The notes under the pieces were generated by a model. The model worked only from the letters and a program-made list of their open reading frames with translations. It searched no databases and was not told where the DNA came from. From an uncultured Ruminococcus sp. (lineage in GTDB: Bacteria; Bacillota; Clostridia; Oscillospirales; Ruminococcaceae): a stretch of DNA of 11,347 nucleotides. The position numbers and the translations under genes are program-made. This document shows, one piece after another, positions 6,022 through 11,347 of this stretch. The stretch lies in the NCBI GenBank assembly GCA_946404705.1, contig CAMJES010000042.1, forward strand, positions 1 to 11,347, given 5' to 3'. How positions within the stretch are numbered: the stretch's first letter is position 1; every line of letters starts with the position of its first letter.

Positions 6022-6969
6022 ATGGACAATAACTATAATTTTATCAGCACAGAGAATATCAATTCGGGCATAGAGAATAACGCGGAGAGGTTTATCGAAA
6101 GCTCCGAAAGAATATATATGCAGCAGCTTCGCACCGCCGCAGAAAAGATATATGCGAGCCGCGAGGAAAAACCGCTTGTGCTGCTTTCCGGCCCGTCCGG
6201 CTCGGGAAAGACGACTACTGCGCTGCGGATCGCATTGCTTCTCGGACAAAAAGGACTTTCCGTTCACACCCTTTCAATGGATAACTATTTTCTTCCTGCA
6301 GACGCAGGCGAGTTTCCCGTTGACGAGGACGGAAAACCTGACCTTGAATCCCCCTACCGTCTTGATATACCGATGTTCTCCGAACATCTTGAAAAGCTTT
6401 CAAAGGGCGAGCCTGTCGATATGCCGGTTTTCGACTTCGTGACACAGTCACGATCGGACTTTATCCCCGTTGCGCGCAAAAGCAACGAGATAATCATCAT
6501 TGAGGGCATACACGCTCTCAACCCCGAGGTCACGGGGGATTCGGACGACTTCACGACCTGTATGTATGTCAGCGTCCGCACAAGAATACGCACAAGGTTC
6601 GGTCATACGCTCCATCCGCGCAAGATAAGACTTATGCGCCGCTTGAACCGCGACCGCCTTTTCCGCAGCCGCAGCCTTGAAGATGTTTTCGATATGTTCA
6701 AAAGCGTTACGAACGGTGAGGAAAAATATATTATGCCCTACAAAAATCGCGCAACGATAGAAATTGATTCGTTCCTGCCGTATGAAGCCTCGGTATATGC
6801 AAAGATGCTCAAAAGCGATGTTGAAAACAACCGTGAAGCGTTTGCGGCTATTGAAGACGGAGATATTATGCTCAAAGTTTTGAGTGAGCTTGAACCGCTG
6901 TCGGAGGAGCTTGTTCCGTCCAATTCGCTTGTTCGTGAGTTCATCGGCGGAAGCAGCCTTAACTATTGA
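6022..6969 (+). CDS. uridine kinase-like nucleoside kinase
   Basis: A 315-aa P-loop kinase of the uridine kinase/phosphoribulokinase family, expected to phosphorylate uridine or cytidine in pyrimidine salvage. Seen: Walker A GPSGSGKT (57-64), SMDNYFL (85-91) with the conserved Asp of the nucleoside site, a DLESPYRLD lid-type segment (107-115), PVFDF (135-139), EGIHALNP (161-168), and the Arg-rich stretch RRLNRDRLFRSRS (206-218) that contacts phosphates. Many clostridial relatives are about 550 aa with an N-terminal TGS/tRNA-synthetase-like half; that half is missing here. The ATG at 6022 is chosen because GAAAGG lies 9 nt upstream and the promoter -10 box overlaps the longer reading. First gene of a three-gene operon; rsmI follows after 16 nt. 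The exact substrate is not proven by sequence. Confidence 0.85.
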   Translation: MDNNYNFISTENINSGIENNAERFIESSERIYMQQLRTAAEKIYASREEKPLVLLSGPSGSGKTTTALRIALLLGQKGLSVHTLSMDNYFLPADAGEFPVDEDGKPDLESPYRLDIPMFSEHLEKLSKGEPVDMPVFDFVTQSRSDFIPVARKSNEIIIIEGIHALNPEVTGDSDDFTTCMYVSVRTRIRTRFGHTLHPRKIRLMRRLNRDRLFRSRSLEDVFDMFKSVTNGEEKYIMPYKNRATIEIDSFLPYEASVYAKMLKSDVENNREAFAAIEDGDIMLKVLSELEPLSEELVPSNSLVREFIGGSSLNY

Positions 6970-6985
6970 TATATCGGAGTAAAAA

Positions 6986-7825
6986 ATGTCGGGAAAATTA
7001 TATGTTGTGGGAACGCCGATAGGAAACCTCGGAGATATGACCTACCGCGCGGTGGAAACGCTTGAAAAGGTCGATTTCATCTGCGCGGAGGACACAAGAG
7101 TCACCCTAAAGCTTCTCAACTATTTTGAAATAAAAAACAAGCTTGTCAGCTTTCATGAGCATTCTTCGCGGCAGATATGCGAGGGCATAGTTTCGCGCAT
7201 TATTGAGGGCGAAAGCTGCGCCGTTGTTTCGGACGCAGGAATGCCGTGCATATCCGACCCGGGCGCAGACCTTATTGCGCTCTGCGTTGAAAATGGCATT
7301 GATATTGAAGTCGTTCCCGGGCCTACGGCAATGGCTTCGGCAGTCGCGCTTTCCAACCTTCCAAATTCAAGATTTGCGTTTGAAGGCTTCTTATCTGTGA
7401 CGAAAAAGCAGCGTTACGAACATTTAAAATCTGTTTCACATGATTCGCATACGCTCGTTTTCTATGAAGCTCCGCACAAGCTGCTCGCAACGCTTCGGGA
7501 TATGCTTGAATACTTTGGTGACAGACGGATATCCCTCTGCCGCGAGCTTACGAAAATACATGAAGAGGTTATCCGCACAACGCTTTCCGAAGCGATAGAA
7601 ATGTATGAAGCAATGCCGCCGAAGGGCGAGTTCGTCCTCGTTGTCGAAGGGTACAAGGGTGAGGAAAACACCGCTGCGCTTACGCTTGAACAAGCCGCCG
7701 AGCAGGCGCAGAAGCTTATAGCTTCGGGGGTAAAGCCGTCCGAAGCCTGCAAGGAAACGGCTGCGCTGACAGGCTTTAAGAAAAGCGACATTTACAACTT
7801 CATCGTAAACGGAGAAACGGAATGA
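6986..7825 (+). CDS. rsmI: 16S rRNA (cytidine-1402-2'-O)-methyltransferase
   Basis: A 279-aa SAM-dependent enzyme of the tetrapyrrole-methylase fold that 2'-O-methylates C1402 in the decoding centre of 16S rRNA, tuning start-codon fidelity. Family motifs: VGTPIGNLGDMTYRA (8-22), ICAEDTR (32-38), VSDAGMPCISDPG (81-93) and VPGPTA (110-115). The C-terminal 50 residues (LTLEQAAEQAQKLI... through GFKKSDIYNFI) form the small helical domain typical of RsmI. Length is normal. A CGGAG ribosome site precedes the ATG. The gene is 16 nt after the kinase and overlaps the esterase start by ATGA, so the three genes form one transcript. Such mixing of rRNA modification with salvage genes is common and need not mean a shared pathway. 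Confidence 0.96.
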   Translation: MSGKLYVVGTPIGNLGDMTYRAVETLEKVDFICAEDTRVTLKLLNYFEIKNKLVSFHEHSSRQICEGIVSRIIEGESCAVVSDAGMPCISDPGADLIALCVENGIDIEVVPGPTAMASAVALSNLPNSRFAFEGFLSVTKKQRYEHLKSVSHDSHTLVFYEAPHKLLATLRDMLEYFGDRRISLCRELTKIHEEVIRTTLSEAIEMYEAMPPKGEFVLVVEGYKGEENTAALTLEQAAEQAQKLIASGVKPSEACKETAALTGFKKSDIYNFIVNGETE

Positions 7826-8472
7826 ACACGCATATTTTCGGCAGCGGCAGCACACATATTTATATAGGTATGGACGACAATTCGCGCAGCACCGCCGAGG
7901 AGGTCTATGCTCTTTCGCGGCGGCTTACGGCGGAGGATTTCCGCTTAATCGTGTTTGAAGCGGAAAACTGGAACGATGATTTTTCGCCGTGGAGCGCGCC
8001 TGCCGTTTTCGGGAACGAAGCTTTCGGCGGAAAGGCAAAAACAACGCTTGAAGCGCTTGAAAACAGCGTTATTCCGTCAGTCGAAGCCGAGTTCGGCTCT
8101 CCCCGTGAGCTTTTTATCGCAGGATATTCCCTTTCGGGGCTTTTTGCGCTTTGGTGCTGTTATGAAAGCGCCCTTTTTAACGGCGCGGCAAGCTGTTCGG
8201 GGTCGTTATGGTTTTCTAAATTCGCCGAATACATTGAAGAAAGACCTGTTCCGAACGGAAAATTCTATTTCAGCCTTGGCGATAAAGAAGCAAAAACAAA
8301 AAACAAGGCAATGTCCTCGGTGGAAGACATTACCTTGAAAATTTACGATAGATTTAGTCGCGCGAACTCCGACTGCAAATTTGAATTTAACAGCGGAGGA
8401 CACTTCAAGGACTGCGAACTGCGCCTTGCAAAAGGGATCGCGTTCCTTGCAGAAAGCAGTTTGTCAGTTTAA
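7822..8472 (+). CDS. alpha/beta-hydrolase esterase, esterase D/IroE-like
   Basis: A 216-aa protein of the putative esterase family (esterase D, siderophore-esterase type). The nucleophile elbow reads GYSLSG (101-106), with Ser103 the probable nucleophile. SGSLWF (126-131) matches the oxyanion-side segment of the family, SLGDKE (151-156) supplies a candidate Asp154, and SGGHFKD (191-197) a candidate His194. The usual G-x-S-x-G has Ser105 in place of its last Gly. There is no signal peptide, so it should act in the cytosol; the substrate is unknown. It is shorter than most relatives (about 250-300 aa), mainly at the N-terminus. The ATG overlaps the rsmI stop as ATGA with GGAG six to seven nt upstream. 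Its 3' end overlaps the convergent zinc-ribbon gene by 9 bp. Confidence 0.78.
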   Translation: MNTHIFGSGSTHIYIGMDDNSRSTAEEVYALSRRLTAEDFRLIVFEAENWNDDFSPWSAPAVFGNEAFGGKAKTTLEALENSVIPSVEAEFGSPRELFIAGYSLSGLFALWCCYESALFNGAASCSGSLWFSKFAEYIEERPVPNGKFYFSLGDKEAKTKNKAMSSVEDITLKIYDRFSRANSDCKFEFNSGGHFKDCELRLAKGIAFLAESSLSV

Positions 8473-8814
8473 AAACTCGTTTACCAGTTTTAAAATCGCC
8501 CTTAATACCACAAGCAAGATCGCCGCTTTGGCAATACCCGATGCAGCCTTTGAATTTTTTTTGGCTGTGTCGGTTTTTTTATTATAGTTTTGTTGATGTG
8601 TGGGATTGTAAGGCTTGTAGCCCTCGGGGATATGTACGCCCTCGCCGCGTTCGCTCTTGCTGTATGTGACTTTGTCGTGACTGTGGTCTTTCATCGTATC
8701 GCAGTTGATAGCCGCGTCCTGCGAAACATAGTCCTCTCCCCACACGGCAGAGCCGCAATGCGAGCAGAAATCATCGTCCTTGCTCATTTTGTGGCAGTTT
8801 TTACAGTATGTCAT
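8464..8814 (-). CDS. zinc-ribbon protein with C-terminal membrane segment
   Basis: A 116-aa protein. The N-terminus is a zinc ribbon, YCKNCHKMSKDDDFCSHCG, with Cys4, Cys7, Cys17 and Cys20 in CxxC-x9-CxxC spacing. A polar, probably disordered middle follows (residues 30-90, with HIPEGYKPYNP). The C-terminus is hydrophobic (about 91-114, AAILLVVLRAILKLV) and likely anchors the protein in the membrane or forms an amphipathic helix. This resembles the many uncharacterised zinc-ribbon tail-anchored proteins of Firmicutes; no function can be given. The ATG at 8814 is chosen because AAGGGGTG lies just upstream and the ribbon starts at once. A longer in-frame reading to 8916 would cross the terminator hairpin. 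No clear promoter was found between that terminator and the gene. Confidence 0.82.
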   Translation of the reverse strand: MTYCKNCHKMSKDDDFCSHCGSAVWGEDYVSQDAAINCDTMKDHSHDKVTYSKSERGEGVHIPEGYKPYNPTHQQNYNKKTDTAKKNSKAASGIAKAAILLVVLRAILKLVNEFLN

Positions 8815-8837
8815 TTTACACCCCTTGAATATGTCCG

Positions 8838-8871
8838 AAAACGGCTGCACGAAATAATGCAGCCGTTTTTT
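8838..8871. terminator. strong bidirectional intrinsic terminator
   Basis: AAAACGGCTGCA (8838-8849) and TGCAGCCGTTTT (8858-8869) form a perfect 12-bp stem with an 8-nt loop. On the plus strand the stem ends in six Ts (8866-8871); on the minus strand in four. It follows the aminotransferase stop by a few nt, so it ends that minus-strand transcript. It is also the first good terminator for the plus-strand kinase-rsmI-esterase operon. Confidence 0.85.
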
Positions 8872-8872
8872 A

Positions 8873-10153
8873 TTACTTTGAGAGAAGCTTTTCTGCGCTT
8901 GCGATCTTAACAGCAAGACAGAAGATGCTTATAGCCTGCTCAAGCTCATCAAGCGGAGGGAAGCTCGGAGCAATTCTGATGTTCTTGTCATCGGGATCCT
9001 TCTTATAAGGATATGTCGCACCTGCGCCCGTGAGAACAACTCCCGCTTCCTTGCAAAGCTCAACAACACGCTTTGCGCAGCCGTTAAGTGTATTTACCGA
9101 AATAAAATATCCGCCGTTCGGCTTATGCCATGTGAGAACACCGAGCGAACCAAGCTCACTTTCAAGCCTTTCGAGAACGAGCGCAAACTTCGGAGCAAGT
9201 ATCTTCTTGTGCTGTTCCATTTTAGCCATGATTCCGTCAAGGTTCTTGAAATAGCGAACGTGACGGAGCTGGTTCATCTTATCGTAGCTTATATACTGCA
9301 TACCGAGGATCTTCTCGATCTGTGCGATGTTTGCCTTTGAAGCGACCATAACTGCAACGCCTGCTCCGGGGAAGCTTATCTTCGATGTTGAAGCGAACTC
9401 GAACACCATATCTTCCTTGCCGGTCTTTTTACATTCGTCAAAGATATTGAGAAGCTTATCGGGCGTATCGCTGAGGTGGTGAACGCAGTATGCGTTATCC
9501 CAGAAAATACGGAAATCCTTTGCTTTCGGGGAGAGGTTTGCGAAGCGCTTTACGGTTTCGTCCGAATATGTGATACCGTCGGGGTTGGAGTACATCGGAA
9601 CGCACCAGATACCCTTTATCGAATCATCCTCGGAAACGAGCTTTTCAACCATATCCATATCGGGGCCGGATTCTGTCATCGGGATATTGATCATCTCAAT
9701 GCCGAAGTTTTCGGTAATGCTGAAGTGGCGGTCATAACCCGGAACGGGGCAGAGGAACTTCACCTTGTCAAGCTTGCACCAGGGCTTTTCACTGCCGAGT
9801 ACACCGTGCGACATTGCTCTTGCAACGGAATCATACATAAGAGAAAGGCTTGCGTTGCCGCCAACGATAACCATTTCGGGTTCAACACCAAGCATCTCGG
9901 CAAAAAGCTTCTTTGCTTCGGGGATACCCGTAAGAACGCCGTAGTTGCGAGCGTCCGTACCGTCCTCGCACTTTAAGTCGGACTTGCTGTTGAGTGTATC
10001 GAGCATATCCATTGTCATATCGAGCTGCTCTGCGCTGGGCTTTCCTCTTGCCATATTGAGCTTAAGTCCCTTTGCCTTATAAGCTTCATAAGCCTTTTCG
10101 TTTTCAGCCTTGAATTCTTCAAGCTGTGCCTTGTTCATTTCTGTAAGCAACAT
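8873..10153 (-). CDS. aspartate aminotransferase, type Ic (PLP, fold type I)
   Basis: A 426-aa PLP enzyme of the aspartate aminotransferase Ic / Aminotran_MocR group, expected to interconvert aspartate and 2-oxoglutarate with oxaloacetate and glutamate in the cytosol. Seen: the typical N-terminal NMARGKPSAEQLD (33-45), YGVLTGIPEAK (71-81), SNPDG with Asn190, FWDNAY with Asp219 that binds the PLP ring nitrogen, STSKISFPGAG with Lys258 as the Schiff-base lysine, and NIRIAPS with Arg393 for the substrate carboxylate. Every key residue is present and length is normal for this class. The ATG at 10153 is chosen because GGAAGG lies just upstream; a TTG at 10180 would be a longer but unsupported start. 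It is a one-gene unit between its own promoter/leader and the terminator at 8838-8871. Substrate choice within the class is inferred. Confidence 0.9.
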   Translation of the reverse strand: MLLTEMNKAQLEEFKAENEKAYEAYKAKGLKLNMARGKPSAEQLDMTMDMLDTLNSKSDLKCEDGTDARNYGVLTGIPEAKKLFAEMLGVEPEMVIVGGNASLSLMYDSVARAMSHGVLGSEKPWCKLDKVKFLCPVPGYDRHFSITENFGIEMINIPMTESGPDMDMVEKLVSEDDSIKGIWCVPMYSNPDGITYSDETVKRFANLSPKAKDFRIFWDNAYCVHHLSDTPDKLLNIFDECKKTGKEDMVFEFASTSKISFPGAGVAVMVASKANIAQIEKILGMQYISYDKMNQLRHVRYFKNLDGIMAKMEQHKKILAPKFALVLERLESELGSLGVLTWHKPNGGYFISVNTLNGCAKRVVELCKEAGVVLTGAGATYPYKKDPDDKNIRIAPSFPPLDELEQAISIFCLAVKIASAEKLLSK

Positions 10154-10282
10154 AATGATCTTCCTTCCATTCAATTTCAAGTGAAATTACACAAATTACA
10201 GCAGTTTTTTTGGTAAGCTGTTACTCCCTCGAAAAACAACTGTACTCCCTGCAAATACATTTTTAAAATCACGCCATATATT
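10154..10282 (-). promoter_or_regulatory. aminotransferase gene leader with twin GGGAGTA repeat
   Basis: The leader of about 120 nt holds two copies of AGGGAGTA(A)CAG, read on the minus strand (plus-strand blocks 10240-10250 and 10218-10230), whose TACTCCCT cores are 21 nt apart. Downstream, AACTGCTGT (10198-10206) could pair either with CAGTT (10238-10242) or with ACAGC (10217-10221), not both in a simple fold. This could be a paired protein-binding site or a folded leader. No known riboswitch class was recognised. Confidence 0.4.
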
Positions 10283-10311
10283 ATAATATAACATTGAAGC
10301 TCAAAATGCAA
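10283..10311 (-). promoter_or_regulatory. probable promoter of the aminotransferase gene
   Basis: On the minus strand, TTGCAT (10306-10311), a 17-nt spacer and TATTAT (10283-10288). A perfect TATAAT overlaps at 10280-10285 but its spacing to any -35 is poor (13 or 20 nt). The start would fall near 10270-10277. No clear terminator separates it from the upstream asnS stop. Confidence 0.5.
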
Positions 10312-10355
10312 GTATTTTTAAAAGCTTTTGCATATTGTTAAATTCTTGTTCACAA

Positions 10356-11347
10356 TCAATATATTGAACCTGTGGTTCTCGGGAACGGAATAACGTCACG
10401 AATGTTGGAAATTCCTGTTGCATACATTATAAGGCGTTCGAAACCGAGTCCGAAGCCTGCGTGTTTTGCGCCGCCGTATCTGCGCAGGTCGAGATACCAG
10501 TCGTAAGCGTTCGTATCAAGGCCAAGCTCGTTCATTCTTGCCGTAAGCAGGTCAAGCCTTTCCTCACGCTGACTTCCGCCGATAAGCTCGCCCACGCCCG
10601 GAACGAGCAGATCGACCGCAGCAACGGTCTTGCCGTCGTCGTTAAGGCGCATATAGAAAGCCTTTATCTCCTTCGGATAATCGGTGACGAAAACGGGTTT
10701 GCCGAAAATCTTCTCGGTAAGATAACGCTCATGCTCAGTCTGCAGGTCGCAGCCCCAGAACACGGGATATTCAAATTTTTCTCCGCAGCTTTCGAGCTTT
10801 TCGATAGCTTCGGTGTAGCTTACTCTTGCAAAATCGGAGTTGACTACGGCGTTAAGGCGTTCAAGCAGACCCTTATCGTAAAAATCGTTGCAGAATTTAA
10901 GCTCGTCTGCACATTCGTCAAGCAGCGCACGGAGAACGTATTTGAGCATACTCTCGGCAAGCTCCATATCGTCTTCAAGGTCGGCGAATGCTATCTCGGG
11001 TTCGATCATCCAGAACTCGGCGGCGTGGCGCTGAGTATAGGACTTCTCCGCGCGGAATGTTGGGCCGAACGTGTATATCTTACCGAAAGCCATTGCCATA
11101 CATTCGCCTTCAAGCTGTCCCGAAACAGTCAGCGATGCAGGTTTGCCGAAGAAATCCTGCGTAAAGTCAACAGCGCCGTCCTCAGTTCTCGGCAGCTCGT
11201 TAAGGTCGAGCGAAGTTACACGGAACATCTCGCCTGCGCCCTCGCAATCGTTTGCCGTGATAAGCGGAGTATGCGCATAAACAAAGCCGTTTTCGTGGAA
11301 AAAGCGGTGGAGCGCCTGCGAAGCGACCGAACGCACCTTGAACGCAG
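10356..11347 (-). CDS. asnS: asparaginyl-tRNA synthetase (partial, N-terminus outside window)
   Basis: A class II aminoacyl-tRNA synthetase that charges tRNA-Asn. About 330 C-terminal residues are seen; the frame is open to the window edge, so the N-terminal anticodon-binding OB domain and the start lie beyond it. The visible part starts FKVRSVASQALHRFF, equal to the family segment just before motif 1. It contains TANDCEGAGEMFRVTSLDL, motif 2 in FGPTFRAEKSYTQRHAAEF followed by WMIEPE, and GELIGGSQRE. Motif 3 is in GLGFERLIMYATGISNIRDV, and the protein ends PFPRTTGSIY. The IRDVIPFPRT ending and the EGAGEMF block point to AsnRS rather than AspRS. The GTG at 11336 is an internal codon, not the real start. 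The aminotransferase promoter begins about 45 nt downstream of the stop. Confidence 0.96.
   Translation of the reverse strand, partial: AFKVRSVASQALHRFFHENGFVYAHTPLITANDCEGAGEMFRVTSLDLNELPRTEDGAVDFTQDFFGKPASLTVSGQLEGECMAMAFGKIYTFGPTFRAEKSYTQRHAAEFWMIEPEIAFADLEDDMELAESMLKYVLRALLDECADELKFCNDFYDKGLLERLNAVVNSDFARVSYTEAIEKLESCGEKFEYPVFWGCDLQTEHERYLTEKIFGKPVFVTDYPKEIKAFYMRLNDDGKTVAAVDLLVPGVGELIGGSQREERLDLLTARMNELGLDTNAYDWYLDLRRYGGAKHAGFGLGFERLIMYATGISNIRDVIPFPRTTGSIY

Noticed and set aside
5905..6267. 120-codon minus-strand frame over the start of the nucleoside kinase
   Set aside because: Antisense to the kinase P-loop region and crosses its promoter; no motif or ribosome site.
10218..10250. Mn-sensing yybP-ykoY riboswitch, suggested by GGGAGTA in the leader
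   Set aside because: Only the short GGGAGTA string fits; the paired loops and helices of that class are not seen, and the downstream gene is not a metal transporter.
10312..10355. Terminator after asnS
   Set aside because: AAAAGCTTTT is a short palindrome with no loop and no GC-rich stem; not convincing.
1..11347. CRISPR array, tRNA/rRNA genes, insertion sequences, toxin-antitoxin or defence genes
   Set aside because: I looked on both strands and saw no spaced repeats, cloverleaf-like segments, transposase motifs or defence-domain signatures.

Overview
The window looks like chromosomal DNA from a Gram-positive Clostridia-type bacterium, most likely near Ruminococcus/Oscillospiraceae. The reasons are the HPr kinase / MurB / RapZ / WhiA neighbourhood, a DUF4250-like small protein, a type Ic aspartate aminotransferase and purine-rich Shine-Dalgarno sites. 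The organism is inferred from gene content only. I see no mobile element, CRISPR array, RNA gene or defence cassette, and nothing I can defend as a wholly new system. The less ordinary content is in the small genes and the non-coding stretches.

Left part (1-5746, all minus strand). From its promoter at 5718-5746 this block reads: a long SHOCT-domain protein, a 58-residue DUF4250-like protein with a TTG start, hprK, a YcdX-like PHP phosphatase, murB, rapZ and whiA (cut by the window edge). From hprK on the genes are tightly packed: a 1-nt gap, a 24-nt gap, a 4-nt ATGA overlap and a 10-nt gap. The block joins carbon-status signalling (HprK), peptidoglycan precursor synthesis (MurB), an amino-sugar-linked nucleotide-binding protein (RapZ) and a division/sporulation regulator (WhiA). 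yvcK, which often sits between rapZ and whiA in Firmicutes, is absent from that position.

Middle (5747-5962) is an AT-rich divergent intergenic region holding terminator-like hairpins and perfect palindromes that the flanking genes do not explain. On its right, a near-consensus promoter (5963-5991) drives a plus-strand operon: a uridine/nucleoside kinase without the extra N-terminal domain often found in clostridial relatives, rsmI (16S rRNA methyltransferase), and a small alpha/beta-hydrolase esterase whose start overlaps rsmI.

Right part (8464-11347, minus strand). A zinc-ribbon protein with a C-terminal membrane segment overlaps the esterase gene tail-to-tail by 9 bp. A 12-bp-stem terminator (8838-8871) separates it from a type Ic aspartate aminotransferase gene. 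That gene has a leader of about 120 nt containing a twin GGGAGTA repeat. The window ends inside asnS (asparaginyl-tRNA synthetase).
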